Assembly (NCBI RefSeq): GCF_000332815.1
Contig: NZ_AOFD01000027.1
Coordinates: 1-54,207, forward strand
From: Arthrobacter nitrophenolicus
GTDB taxonomy: Bacteria; Actinomycetota; Actinomycetes; Actinomycetales; Micrococcaceae
Length of the DNA: 54,207 nt
Direction of reading: 5' to 3'
The notes under the pieces are model-generated. The model was not told where the DNA came from, did no database searches, and saw nothing but the letters and a program-made list of their open reading frames with translations. The number at the start of each line of letters is the position of its first letter. Position 1 is the stretch's first letter. This document shows positions 25,829 through 34,277 of the stretch, in pieces. The position numbers were made by a program, and so were the translations under genes.

Positions 25829-26935
25829 ATGAACGGTGAAGGAGCGAGGCGGCGGGACGTGACCGTTGCCGACGTCGCCAAGGCAGCCCAGGTATCCAAG
25901 GCGCAGGCCGCGAGGGCGCTGGGCAACTACGGCGCCGTCAGCGACGATGTCCGCGAACGGGTACTCGCCGCAGCCGAGGCGCTTTCTTACCGCCCCAACG
26001 AGCTTGCCCGCAGCATGAACACGGGGAAATCGCACACCATCGGCGTGGTGGTGGGCGATATCGAAAACCCGCATTTCGGCCTTGCCACCCGGGGCATCAC
26101 CGACGCCGCGAAGAAAGCCGGCTACAACGTCATCCTGGTCAACACAGACGAGGACCGGGCGGCCGAAGTGGAGGCCGTCCGGATCCTGCTGGACAAACGG
26201 GTGGACGGCCTGATCGTCGCACCCGCATCATCGGTGGATACCGCGCACCTCCAGCAGGTGCACCAGTCAGGCCGCCCCCTGGTCTTTATTGATCGGACCG
26301 GCGGGGACCTGGATGTGGAGACGCTGGCAGTGGACATGGCCAAGATTTCACTCGAGGCCACGCAGCATCTGCTCGAGGCCGGCCACCGCAGGATCGCCTT
26401 CATTTCCACGTTGCGGACCGACGCCCCCTACAAGCCGGGGATGACGCTGGACTCGTCGCAGATCGAGGACCGTTTGGAGGGAATGCAGAGGGCATTCCTG
26501 GCGGCAGGCCTTCCGTTCCCGGAGGACCTGGTCCGGCTGAATGCCGGAGACGCCGAATCCATCCGCAGCATTACCCGGGACGTCCTTCGCGGGCCGGAGC
26601 GGGCCACTGCGGTGGTCGCTTCCGATGGCCTGATCGCCCTCAGCGTGGTGGAGGCGATCCAGGAACTTGGACTGTCGATTCCCGGCGATGTTTCGTTCCT
26701 CATGTACGACGACTTCCCCTGGACCCGGCTCACCACCCCGCCCCTGACCGTAATCGCCCAGCCGGTCTACAACATGGGTGTGGCTGCAGCCAAGGCGCTG
26801 ATCCGCCAGATGGAGGGCCTTCCGCCTGCCGCACCGGCGCAGTTCACGGCTACCCTGGTGCGGCGCGGTTCGGTCGGACCGTGCCCGGACCTACAGGAGC
26901 CGGTCGCTGCGGGCCGTACGGTTGCGGCCCCCTGA
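25829..26935 (+). CDS. LacI-family transcriptional regulator of the ABC/oxidoreductase operon
   Basis: N-terminal LacI helix-turn-helix: VTVADVAKAAQVSKAQAARALGNYG, hinge ending YRPNELARSMNTGKSHTIGVVV, then a periplasmic-binding-protein-like effector domain (DGLIVAPASS, GHRRIAFIS, DVSFLMYDDFPWTRLTTPPLTV). The usual hinge-helix region is present. ATG 25829 follows GAAAGGTGAAG; a start at 25796 would add residues before the domain. It diverges from the amino-acid importer operon over the operators at 25725-25796 and probably represses both. The last 45 bases overlap the 3' end of the convergent GGDEF gene, which is unusual for a coding 3' end. Confidence 0.92.
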   Translation: MNGEGARRRDVTVADVAKAAQVSKAQAARALGNYGAVSDDVRERVLAAAEALSYRPNELARSMNTGKSHTIGVVVGDIENPHFGLATRGITDAAKKAGYNVILVNTDEDRAAEVEAVRILLDKRVDGLIVAPASSVDTAHLQQVHQSGRPLVFIDRTGGDLDVETLAVDMAKISLEATQHLLEAGHRRIAFISTLRTDAPYKPGMTLDSSQIEDRLEGMQRAFLAAGLPFPEDLVRLNAGDAESIRSITRDVLRGPERATAVVASDGLIALSVVEAIQELGLSIPGDVSFLMYDDFPWTRLTTPPLTVIAQPVYNMGVAAAKALIRQMEGLPPAAPAQFTATLVRRGSVGPCPDLQEPVAAGRTVAAP

Positions 26936-28123
26936 CTTCGCCACATACAACGCCGCGTCCGCGGCGGCGATGACGCTGTCCACCTCGGCGGTCCCGGCGT
27001 CGTACGTGGAAATTCCGTAACTGGCAGTCGGCATTTCCATGCCGTCCACCGTTGGCGCGGAGGCCAGGCGGCGGCTGATCTCTTCCGCGATCAGTTCGGC
27101 CCGCTCAGCACTGGCGCCGGGAATCAGGAGGACGAATTCTTCGCCGCCGTACCGGCCCACCAGGTCCGTGGACCGGACGGTGTCGGTGCAGGCTTCGGCG
27201 AAGCGCTGCAGGGCGATGTCCCCGGCGGCGTGGCCGTAGGTGTCGTTGACGGTCTTGAAGTGGTCCAGGTCCGCCAGGATCAGGGCGCCGGAACCGCGCG
27301 TGATGGTGCGGTCCGAGAGCAACTCGGCGGCCAGGTCAACGAAGGCCTTGCGGTTGAGCAGGCCGGTCAGGTCGTCCCGGGACGCGACCACCCGGAGGGC
27401 CCGCGTCTGCTGCTCGCTGCTGAGCGCCGCCATGCTGAAGGAGACCACCACCAGCAGCACCATGGTCACCAGGGTTGTCACTGCAGAGCCAAAGACCGTG
27501 GTGAAGGTGGGCCCGTGCTGTCCCTCGAACAGGAACGCCACCCAGCGGAAGAAGTAGAAGACGGCCAGGCCGCCGGCGGATACCGCCATGGGGATCCGGA
27601 CCCGCGAATAGCCCGGCTCCAGGCGCCAGAGCTCGCGTGACGCCAGCCCGATGCTGACACTCATCGCGGCGAGGAACACCGGGCCGCCGGACCAGGTGTT
27701 CGTGGCAGGGTTGTCCAGGACGGAGGCCACCAGCGTGACCAGCGGGATGCCGGTGAACGCCCACTTCGGCGGAGGTACAGTCCGCAACGACCGCGCACCT
27801 GCCCAGACCGCCACCCCGCCATGCACCAGCAGCACGTTGCCCAGCGGATTGGCCCATATCTGGTGGACTGTGCCGTCCAGCAGGAAGCAGGCGGACCCCG
27901 TAAGGAAAAACAGGAGCGCCAGGCACCACCAGCCGCTGTACGGCGAGCGCGTGATCCGGTAGGCGGAGAAGTAGAACAGCAGCACCAGGACCAGGGCCAT
28001 CAGGCCGAAGGCGATCCGGAGGGTCGCGGTGTCCAGAACCATGTCTTCGAAGTCCCCCCCAACGCCGAATGCTGTGCCGACCATCAGTATCTCACCGGGC
28101 ACGCGCATCGGCGTCGTACCCAT
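26891..28123 (-). CDS. Membrane-bound diguanylate cyclase (GGDEF)
   Basis: About seven hydrophobic segments in the first 230 residues, then a GGDEF domain starting DDLTGLLNRKAFVDLAAELL. The catalytic motif is GGEEF near residue 330, an accepted variant, with LADLDHFKTVNDTYGH before it. An inhibitory I-site RSTD lies five residues upstream of GGEEF, so product feedback is likely. It would make c-di-GMP from two GTP. No EAL or HD-GYP domain is attached and none is seen nearby. Start ATG 28123; ATG 28084 is an alternative. The 3' end overlaps the lacI-type gene by 45 bases. Confidence 0.92.
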   Translation of the reverse strand: MGTTPMRVPGEILMVGTAFGVGGDFEDMVLDTATLRIAFGLMALVLVLLFYFSAYRITRSPYSGWWCLALLFFLTGSACFLLDGTVHQIWANPLGNVLLVHGGVAVWAGARSLRTVPPPKWAFTGIPLVTLVASVLDNPATNTWSGGPVFLAAMSVSIGLASRELWRLEPGYSRVRIPMAVSAGGLAVFYFFRWVAFLFEGQHGPTFTTVFGSAVTTLVTMVLLVVVSFSMAALSSEQQTRALRVVASRDDLTGLLNRKAFVDLAAELLSDRTITRGSGALILADLDHFKTVNDTYGHAAGDIALQRFAEACTDTVRSTDLVGRYGGEEFVLLIPGASAERAELIAEEISRRLASAPTVDGMEMPTASYGISTYDAGTAEVDSVIAAADAALYVAKSGGRNRTARSDRLL

Positions 28124-28198
28124 GAACAGCCGCGGCGAAACCGCCTAAGGTGGTGCGATAAGCACAGGATTCCCGGACAGGACCACGAAAGGCCCGCC

Positions 28199-28435
28199 AT
28201 GCTCCTCCTTTTCGGCTTCAAGACGGTGCTCAAGGCGCTGCCAGGAAAGCCCGCAACCTGCCAGTACTGCCGCTCCTTCGTCCATCACCACCTGGAAGAG
28301 CGCGCCACCAAGTTCACGCTGTTCTTCATTCCGGTGTTCACCACCTCCCGGAAATACAACATCACGTGCTCCAACTGCGGCTACGTCTCCTCCATCTCGG
28401 CGCGGCAGAAACGCGCCCTGGAACTGCAGCGCTGA
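28199..28435 (+). CDS. Zinc-ribbon domain protein (78 aa)
   Basis: Small protein with two CXXC knuckles: CQYC and, about 35 residues later, CSNC, a zinc-ribbon arrangement. The middle carries LEERATKFTLFFIPVFTTSRKY in order, a hydrophobic stretch seen in a family of actinobacterial zinc-ribbon proteins of unknown function. AAAGG lies six bases before the ATG at 28199. It diverges from the GGDEF gene, about 75 bases away. Function not known; a membrane-adjacent or nucleic acid role is possible. Confidence 0.8.
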   Translation: MLLLFGFKTVLKALPGKPATCQYCRSFVHHHLEERATKFTLFFIPVFTTSRKYNITCSNCGYVSSISARQKRALELQR

Positions 28436-28549
28436 GTTTCCGTTCTGGCTCTGGCCCCCGGCGGCGGCCGCGGCTAGAGTGGGACACGGTCGCCCCTGCC
28501 GTCCCCGGCAGAGCGGAGAGGACCCTTGGAGGGAATGGAGGTGGTTTTG

Positions 28550-28630
28550 ATGACTGCAGTTGCCGTGCGCCCGGAGCGCCCCGCACCCATCAACCAGACC
28601 ATTTCCCTCCGCTGCACGGTTCCAGCCTGA
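28550..28630 (+). CDS. Short leader-like ORF upstream of rsgA (26 aa)
   Basis: GGAGG lies eight bases before ATG 28550. The peptide begins MTAVAVRPERP and ends SLRCTVPA. Just past its end, CCAGCC (28622-28627) can pair with GGCTGG (28647-28652) across a T-rich loop. The layout of a short translated frame followed by a hairpin and then a gene is like a translation-dependent leader. I know of no published leader of this sequence, and a run of one regulatory amino acid is absent, so the role is open. Confidence 0.35.
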   Translation: MTAVAVRPERPAPINQTISLRCTVPA

Positions 28631-28685
28631 CTTCCCTTTTTCTTTCGGCTGGGCGGTGCTGCGGGACTTACCCGAGGTAACCGAC

Positions 28686-29849
28686 GTGACCAATCCTTCA
28701 GGGTTCTCCCTGACCAGCAGTGCAACAGACAATTCAAGCGACCCGGGCGGGCCGGTGGCCTATGGCTATACACCGGCAGTGGCCCGGCACTTCGCCGCCC
28801 ACCCGCTGCCGGGAGCAACCGGCCGCGGCCGGGTGGTCCGCGTGGACCGCAACCTCCTGCTCGTGGCGGTGGACAACCAGCTCCTGCATCTTCCCTATCC
28901 CCTGGCCGGCGGCATTCCCGTCACGGGAGACTGGGTCTGGACGGGCCCCAACCGCGCCGGTGAATGCCAGATCCTGGCCGTCCTGCCGCGGCTGTCCGAA
29001 CTGAGCCGCAAGCGGGCTTTCGAGGATTCGTCCGCGGCCCAGGTCCTGGCGGCGAACATGGACGTGGTGGGGGTGGTGGTTCCCGTGGACCGGCCGCTGA
29101 CCCACAACCGGCTGGAGCGGACCCTTGTGGCAGCGTGGGACTCCGGCGCCACTCCCCTGGTGATCATCACCAAGGCCGACCTCGCCGCAGTGGCGGACGA
29201 CGTCGTCGGGAAAGTCATTCTGCAGGCCGCCGGGGTGGAGGTGGTGACCACGTCCGCGGAAAACGGCGACGGGATTGACGAACTGCTGCAGCACATCCCT
29301 CCGGGCGGCACCATCGTGCTCCTGGGACCCTCCGGGGCAGGGAAGTCAACGCTGATCAACGCCCTGGTTGGCCGCGAGGTCCAGCACACCGGCGCGGTGC
29401 GCTCCGGCGACTTCAAGGGCAAGCACACCACCACGTCCAGGGAGCTGGTGCCGCTTGCCAACGGGACCGTGCTGATGGACACACCAGGGGTGCGCGGCTT
29501 CGGGCTGTTCGACGCCGAAGACGGCATGGAGGACATGTTCGGCGACGTGGAGGAACTGGCCGCCGGGTGCCGGTTCTCGGACTGCTCCCACCAGGGCGAA
29601 CCCGGCTGCGCCGTACAGGAGGCCCTCGCGGACGGCAGCCTTCCCGAGCGGCGCTGGCACAGCTACCTGAAGCTGCAGCGCGAGCTGGCCGCCCTGGCCC
29701 GGCGCAGCAGCGTGGCCGCCCAGCGCGCGTACCACCGGGAATGGCACCAGAAGGTGGTGTCGGCCGGGAAGTCGCAGCGCTGGGCGGAGCGGGACCTGGC
29801 CGAACGGCAGGACCGCGCCGGCGGGAAGGACCGGAAGCGGCGGCGGTGA
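28686..29849 (+). CDS. rsgA: Ribosome small subunit-dependent GTPase RsgA
   Basis: Circularly permuted GTPase that helps late 30S maturation. An N-terminal OB-fold is followed by the motifs in the permuted order G4 (TKAD), G1 (GPSGAGKST), G3 (DTPG), and a C-terminal zinc-binding segment, CRFSDCSHQGEPGC. GTG 28686 with GAGGTAA upstream gives 387 residues; frames open upstream to 28560 are less likely. The very basic C-terminal tail (KDRKRRR) fits ribosome binding. It is usually near aroA in actinobacteria; here it is not. Confidence 0.92.
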   Translation: MTNPSGFSLTSSATDNSSDPGGPVAYGYTPAVARHFAAHPLPGATGRGRVVRVDRNLLLVAVDNQLLHLPYPLAGGIPVTGDWVWTGPNRAGECQILAVLPRLSELSRKRAFEDSSAAQVLAANMDVVGVVVPVDRPLTHNRLERTLVAAWDSGATPLVIITKADLAAVADDVVGKVILQAAGVEVVTTSAENGDGIDELLQHIPPGGTIVLLGPSGAGKSTLINALVGREVQHTGAVRSGDFKGKHTTTSRELVPLANGTVLMDTPGVRGFGLFDAEDGMEDMFGDVEELAAGCRFSDCSHQGEPGCAVQEALADGSLPERRWHSYLKLQRELAALARRSSVAAQRAYHREWHQKVVSAGKSQRWAERDLAERQDRAGGKDRKRRR

Positions 29850-29884
29850 GGGTCCGGAGGCCGGCGGTGAGCGCACCAGAGGCG

Positions 29885-29897
29885 TTCAACGTTGTAA
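29885..29897. promoter_or_regulatory. Operator of the arabinan regulon in front of the lacI-type gene
   Basis: TTCAACGTTGTAA, with core CAACGTTG, lies about 50 bases before the regulator start. It is the same motif as at 33576, 38951 and 39072, so autoregulation is likely. Confidence 0.7.
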
Positions 29898-29945
29898 ACT
29901 CAGCGTAACCGGCCTCCGGGCCTCAAACCTTTTGCAGGGGGATCC

Positions 29946-30974
29946 ATGGCGGCCACGCTCCACGATGTTGCCCGGGTAGCGGGCGTGTCCTTCAAGACGG
30001 TGTCCAACGTCATCAACAACCACCCGCACGTCCGGGAATCCACCCGCGCCAAGGTGGAGCAGGCTATCCGCGAGCTGGGGTACCGGCCCAACCTCACGGC
30101 CCGCAGCCTACGTTCCGGACACACCGGCGCCATCACGCTCGCGTTGCCCCAGCTGAGCCTTCCCTACTTCGCCGAACTGGCCGACGCCGTCATCGAGGCC
30201 GCGGCAAAGTGCGGGCTGGTGGTGCTGGTGGAGCAGACCGGCGCCGACCGCGACCGGGAACTCGAGGTCATGGCCAGCCCGCGGCTGAAGATGTCCGACG
30301 GCCTGATCTTCAGCCCCCTGGCGCTCGGGCAGGAGGACGCGGACCTGATCAAGGCCGAGGTGCCCATCGTACTTCTCGGCGAGCGCATCTTCGGCAGCAC
30401 CTCCGACCACGTCACCATGCAGAACGTGACGGCGGCCCGCACCGCCACCGAGCACCTGCTGGACCTGGGCCGGAAGCGGATCGCCGTGGTGGGCGCCCAC
30501 GAGGGTGAGGTCATCGGTTCCGCCGGCCTCCGCCTGCGCGGCTACCGGGAGGCCCTCGAGGCCAGGGGCATTCCGTACGACGACGGCATCGTGGCCTACG
30601 TGGTGGACTGGCACCGGTCCAACGGCGCCGCCGCCATGCACGACCTCCTGGACCGCGGGGCCCAGTTTGATGCCGTCTTCGGGTTGAATGACACGCTCGC
30701 CCAGGGTGCCGTGCGGGTGCTGCAGGAGGCCGGGTTCCGAGTGCCGGACGATGTGGCGGTGATCGGCTTCGACGACCTGGACGAAACCCGGTACTCCCTT
30801 CCCACCCTCAGCACCGTGGATCCCGGCCGCACGGAGATTGCCGAGACTGCCATCCGGATGCTGATGGACCGCATCAAGGACCCGGCCGGAATGCCGCCCC
30901 GCGAGGTCGAGACGGCATTCCAGGTGGTGCCGCGGGAGTCAACAGTGGGACGCGCGGCGGCCGTCCCGGCGTAG
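29946..30974 (+). CDS. LacI-family repressor of the arabinan regulon
   Basis: LacI helix-turn-helix ATLHDVARVAGVSFKTVSNV and INNHPHVRESTRAKV, hinge RPNLTARSLRSGHTGAI, then the sugar-binding effector domain with VGAHEGEVIGSAGL and VAVIGFDDLDETRYSLPTLSTV. Full length at 342 residues. The CAACGTTG operator in its own promoter recurs before each transcription unit of the arabinan genes, so this is the plausible repressor, with arabinose or arabino-oligosaccharides as inducer. It converges with the arabinanase gene across three bases. The inferred target is from motif position, not from known binding data. Confidence 0.9.
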   Translation: MAATLHDVARVAGVSFKTVSNVINNHPHVRESTRAKVEQAIRELGYRPNLTARSLRSGHTGAITLALPQLSLPYFAELADAVIEAAAKCGLVVLVEQTGADRDRELEVMASPRLKMSDGLIFSPLALGQEDADLIKAEVPIVLLGERIFGSTSDHVTMQNVTAARTATEHLLDLGRKRIAVVGAHEGEVIGSAGLRLRGYREALEARGIPYDDGIVAYVVDWHRSNGAAAMHDLLDRGAQFDAVFGLNDTLAQGAVRVLQEAGFRVPDDVAVIGFDDLDETRYSLPTLSTVDPGRTEIAETAIRMLMDRIKDPAGMPPREVETAFQVVPRESTVGRAAAVPA

Positions 30975-30977
30975 GGC

Positions 30978-32018
30978 CTACTCCCACCGCACTTTTGGCC
31001 AGCGGTCCTTCCACTCCAGCCCGGCCAGCCCCAGCCGGAAAGCGCCGTCGAGCTCCTCCGCGTAGTAGTGGAAGGCAAGGACGTTCCCGGAGACGGACTG
31101 CCCGCCCGGCCCCACCCGCCCGCCGTCGGATGCGAGCAACGGCGTGCCGCCGCCGTCGAGCAGGTCCTTGCCCTCCGCGTCCACGTAGGGGCCGGTGATG
31201 CTGTCCGACCTCCCGACGGCGATGTTGTAGGTGCTTTCCAGCCCCTGGCAGCAGAAATCGCGGGAGAAGAACAGATAGTAGGCACCGTCGTGCGGCAGGA
31301 TATAGGGCGCTTCAATGGCGTTGGGCGGGGCCTGCCGGTCCGCGATGGCCACCGGTTCTTCCGTCCCCGCCCGCAGGCCGCTTGGCCACTCGAGCTCCAC
31401 CAGCTGCAGCCCGGCCCAGAAGGATCCGAAGGACAGCCAAGGCCTGCCGTCCTGGTCCTCGGCAATGCCCGGATCAATCGCGTTGAACGCTTTCCCCTTG
31501 GACGAGATCACCTCGCCCCGGTCCACCCACTCATAGTTGGGGTCCGCAGGGTCAAGGGTGGTGTTGGTGGCCAGGGCGATGACGGAGAGGTTCCTGCCGA
31601 AGGTGGAGGCGGAGTAGTAGAGGTACCAGGTCCCGTCATGCTCGTAGAGTTCGGGCGCCCAGAGGTTGTCCACGCCCGGCACCGCCTCCGCAAGCCAGGC
31701 CGGCTTCTCCTGCCACACCTCGCCGGCATACTCCCAGTCCACGCCGTCCGCGGACCGACGCACCTGGATGTTGCCGTCTGCCACCTGCCCGTTGCCGGTG
31801 GAATAGATGAACCAGGGCTCCCCGTCCTCCCCCTTGACCAGGGCCGGATCGTGGGTAAAGAAATCGCCCGTGAGTCCGGCGTGCTTCGCCTCGGGTGCCG
31901 CCCCGGGTGCGGCGCACCCGGCCAGGACAAGGACGACGGCGGCCAGCGCCGCTGCCAGCCAGGCCCCCGGCGGGCGGCGGGCAGCGGCGCCTGTGGGGGG
32001 TGACGGCACGTCAGCCAA
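30978..32018 (-). CDS. GH43 arabinan endo-1,5-alpha-L-arabinanase, lipoprotein
   Basis: A cell-surface GH43 enzyme. The N-terminus has a signal and lipobox LAGC, then a five-bladed propeller. Catalytic residues expected for the family are visible: base Asp in THDPALV, pKa-tuning Asp in NAIDPGI and acid Glu in EAPYI. YYLFFSRDFCCQGLESTYNIAVG is typical of endo-arabinanases. The start is a TTG at 32018, eight bases into the end of the GH51 gene, or GTG 32009. It is the last gene of the arabinan operon. It resembles the secreted enzyme at 39149, with which it probably shares the debranched arabinan backbone as substrate. Confidence 0.88.
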   Translation of the reverse strand: MADVPSPPTGAAARRPPGAWLAAALAAVVLVLAGCAAPGAAPEAKHAGLTGDFFTHDPALVKGEDGEPWFIYSTGNGQVADGNIQVRRSADGVDWEYAGEVWQEKPAWLAEAVPGVDNLWAPELYEHDGTWYLYYSASTFGRNLSVIALATNTTLDPADPNYEWVDRGEVISSKGKAFNAIDPGIAEDQDGRPWLSFGSFWAGLQLVELEWPSGLRAGTEEPVAIADRQAPPNAIEAPYILPHDGAYYLFFSRDFCCQGLESTYNIAVGRSDSITGPYVDAEGKDLLDGGGTPLLASDGGRVGPGGQSVSGNVLAFHYYAEELDGAFRLGLAGLEWKDRWPKVRWE

Positions 32019-33561
32019 GCGCGACGGCGGACCAGGACACCGGAGGCAGGGTCACCGTGAGCGTGCCCTCGTCCAGGACAACGCCGTCGAGCTGCTTCAG
32101 GCCAACCCGGCCCTGGTCCTGGAGGGTGTTCTTGGCGTAGACGTCCTCGTCGTGCAGGGTCACTGCCTCGGTGACCACCGTGGCGTTGAGTTCGGCGACG
32201 TTGACGGTCACGTCGATGGACTCGGTCTGGCTGCGGTTCACCAGGAAGATGGCCGACTCTCCGGTGGCGGCGTCGGTGGTTGCCACGGAGTCCACCAGCG
32301 GGGCCTCGCCGTACACCGCCGTCGTGTAGGTTCCTGCCTCGATGCGGGGACGGAGCACCTCACCCTTGGCCAGCCGGGACGTGACGGAGAACGGGAAGAA
32401 CGTTGTCTGGCGCCAGGTGTCGCCGCCGGGCTCGGTCATGATGGGGGCAATCACGTTGACCAGCTGGGCGAGGGAGGCTGCGGCCACCCTGTCATGGTTC
32501 TTCAGGAGCGTCATCAGCAGGTTGCCGAACACCACGGCGTCGGCCACGGAGTAGGTATCCTCCAGCTGGCGCGGCGCGTGTGTCCATTCCTCGTTAACCT
32601 CGTCGGAAGCCTGGTGCTCGTCCAGGTACCAGATGTTCCATTCGTCGAAGGAGAGCTGGATGGTCTTCTTGCTCTTGAGCTTGTGCTTGACGTGGTCGGC
32701 GGTGGCCACCACGGTTTCGATGAAGTACTGCATGTCCAGCGAGGACGCCAGGTAGGAGCCCAGGTCGCCGTTGCGCTCCTGGTAGTAGGCATGGCAGGAG
32801 ATGTAGTCCACGTAGTTGTAGCTGTGCTCCAGGACCACGCGCTCCCACTCGCCGAACGTGGGCATGGCGGACCCGGAGGAGCCGCAGACCACCAGTTCCA
32901 GGTTCTTGTCCGCAGTCTTCATGGCCGATGCGGTGCGGGCAGCCAGCTTGCCGTAGTCCTCGGCGGACATGTGCCCGATCTGCCAGGGCCCGTCCATCTC
33001 GTTGCCCAGGCACCACATGCGGATGTTGTACGGGTCCTTGGCGCCGTTGGCGATGCGCTGCTCGCTGAGCGCCGTGCCTGACGGGTGGTTGGTGTACTCC
33101 AGCAGGTCCAGGGCGGCCTCGATGCCCCGGGTGCCCAGGTTGACGGCCATCATGAGTTCCGAGCCGGTGAGCTTGCACCAGCGGGCAAATTCGTCCAGGC
33201 CCACCTGGTTGGATTCGAGTGAGTGCCAGGCGAGGTCCCGCCGCACGGGCCGCTGGTCGCGGGGGCCCACGCCGTCCTCCCAGCGGTAGCCCGAGACAAA
33301 GTTGCCGCCGGGGTAGCGGATGGTGCTGGAGCCGAGTTCCTTGACCAGTTCGATGACGTCCAGGCGGAAGCCATCCTCATTGGCAGTGGGGTGGCCGGGC
33401 TCGTAGATCCCGTCGTAGACGCAGCGGCCGAGGTGTTCCACGAAGGAGCCGAAGATCCGGCGGTTGACGGGGGCCACAACGGCGTCCCGGTTCACGGTGA
33501 TGACAGTGGGTGCCACGACAGCCAGGTGGGTCTGTTCGGCAGCGGCGGAGGTGATGGTCAC
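32011..33561 (-). CDS. abfA: GH51 alpha-L-arabinofuranosidase
   Basis: Cytoplasmic exo-enzyme that removes terminal arabinofuranose from imported arabino-oligosaccharides. The family blocks are FGSFVEHLGRCVYDGIYEPG, STIRYPGGNFVSGYRWEDG, the acid/base Glu in MWCLGNEMDGPWQIG, and the nucleophile Glu in LSFDEWNIWYL. The 516-residue product lacks a signal peptide. GTG 33561 follows AGGAAAAACC, with the regulon operator just upstream, so this gene may also start its own transcript within the operon. It overlaps the next gene (GH43) by eight bases. Confidence 0.93.
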   Translation of the reverse strand: MTITSAAAEQTHLAVVAPTVITVNRDAVVAPVNRRIFGSFVEHLGRCVYDGIYEPGHPTANEDGFRLDVIELVKELGSSTIRYPGGNFVSGYRWEDGVGPRDQRPVRRDLAWHSLESNQVGLDEFARWCKLTGSELMMAVNLGTRGIEAALDLLEYTNHPSGTALSEQRIANGAKDPYNIRMWCLGNEMDGPWQIGHMSAEDYGKLAARTASAMKTADKNLELVVCGSSGSAMPTFGEWERVVLEHSYNYVDYISCHAYYQERNGDLGSYLASSLDMQYFIETVVATADHVKHKLKSKKTIQLSFDEWNIWYLDEHQASDEVNEEWTHAPRQLEDTYSVADAVVFGNLLMTLLKNHDRVAAASLAQLVNVIAPIMTEPGGDTWRQTTFFPFSVTSRLAKGEVLRPRIEAGTYTTAVYGEAPLVDSVATTDAATGESAIFLVNRSQTESIDVTVNVAELNATVVTEAVTLHDEDVYAKNTLQDQGRVGLKQLDGVVLDEGTLTVTLPPVSWSAVALG

Positions 33562-33575
33562 GGTTTTTCCTATTC

Positions 33576-33591
33576 TTTATAACGTTGTAGA
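33576..33591. promoter_or_regulatory. Arabinan-regulon operator in front of abfA
   Basis: TTATAACGTTGTAGAA, core AACGTTGTA, 15 to 30 bases upstream of the abfA start. One core position differs from the others. It implies an internal regulated promoter for abfA and the GH43 lipoprotein. Confidence 0.65.
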
Positions 33592-33636
33592 ACTAGCGAA
33601 GGACGAGTTGAAGTGTGCGTGAGGGTGCAGATCGGC

Positions 33637-34277
33637 TTAGGGGCTTGCGGGCTCCAGGCCGCCGAGCCTCCGGCCCACCAGCCATCCGGACAGGAGCAGG
33701 GGAAGCGAAGCGCCGACCAGGGGCACCAGCACCGTCATTCCGGAGAAAATGACAGTGGCCGCCGCCAGGGTTGCCAGCAGGGAAAGGCCCATCACGGGCG
33801 AGATGAGCGGCAGCATGAACGCTGCCCGCCATGTCCTGCTAACGGTGTCCCGGTACCGGGCGCAGATGGACACCGCCGTAGCGGCTGCAGCAACGGTCAC
33901 GGCGGCAACCACCGCGGACAGGACCAGCAGGACGGCCCGCATCAGGGGCGGCATCGCGGTCCCGGCCGGACCCAGCAGGTCCCGACGTTGAGTACCAGTA
34001 CGACGCCGGCGGTCCAGAACGCGGCTCCCACCAGGTTGGCGTGCCGGAACTGGTACCGGTAGGCGGTGACGAAGTCACGTACCACATGGTCTCCGGCCGA
34101 ACCGTCCCGCAGCCTGCCCAGGACCGTGCTCGCGGCCACTGCTGCAGGGAACAGGCCCAGGACCACGAGTCCGGCCAGGGTTCCTGCCACAATGAGCACG
34201 TTGACCAGGACCAGGGCTGTGGAGAAGCGGAGCCAGTCCATCAGGCGGCCTGCCCACCCCATCGGCTGATCATTCAT
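33637..34277 (-). pseudogene. DUF624 (YesL-like) membrane protein, one-base frameshift
   Basis: Small membrane protein found in polysaccharide-utilisation clusters, often beside sugar ABC permeases; biochemical role unknown. Two frames join into one: the first (from ATG 34277) gives MGWAGRLMDWLRFSTALVLV and LVLNVGT, and the second gives GPAGTAMPPLMRAVLLV to the end at 33637. Adding one base between 33978 and 33979 restores a 213-residue protein with about five hydrophobic segments. ATG 34277 overlaps the stop of the GH43 gene, so translation is coupled. A sequencing deletion is more likely than decay. Confidence 0.78.
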
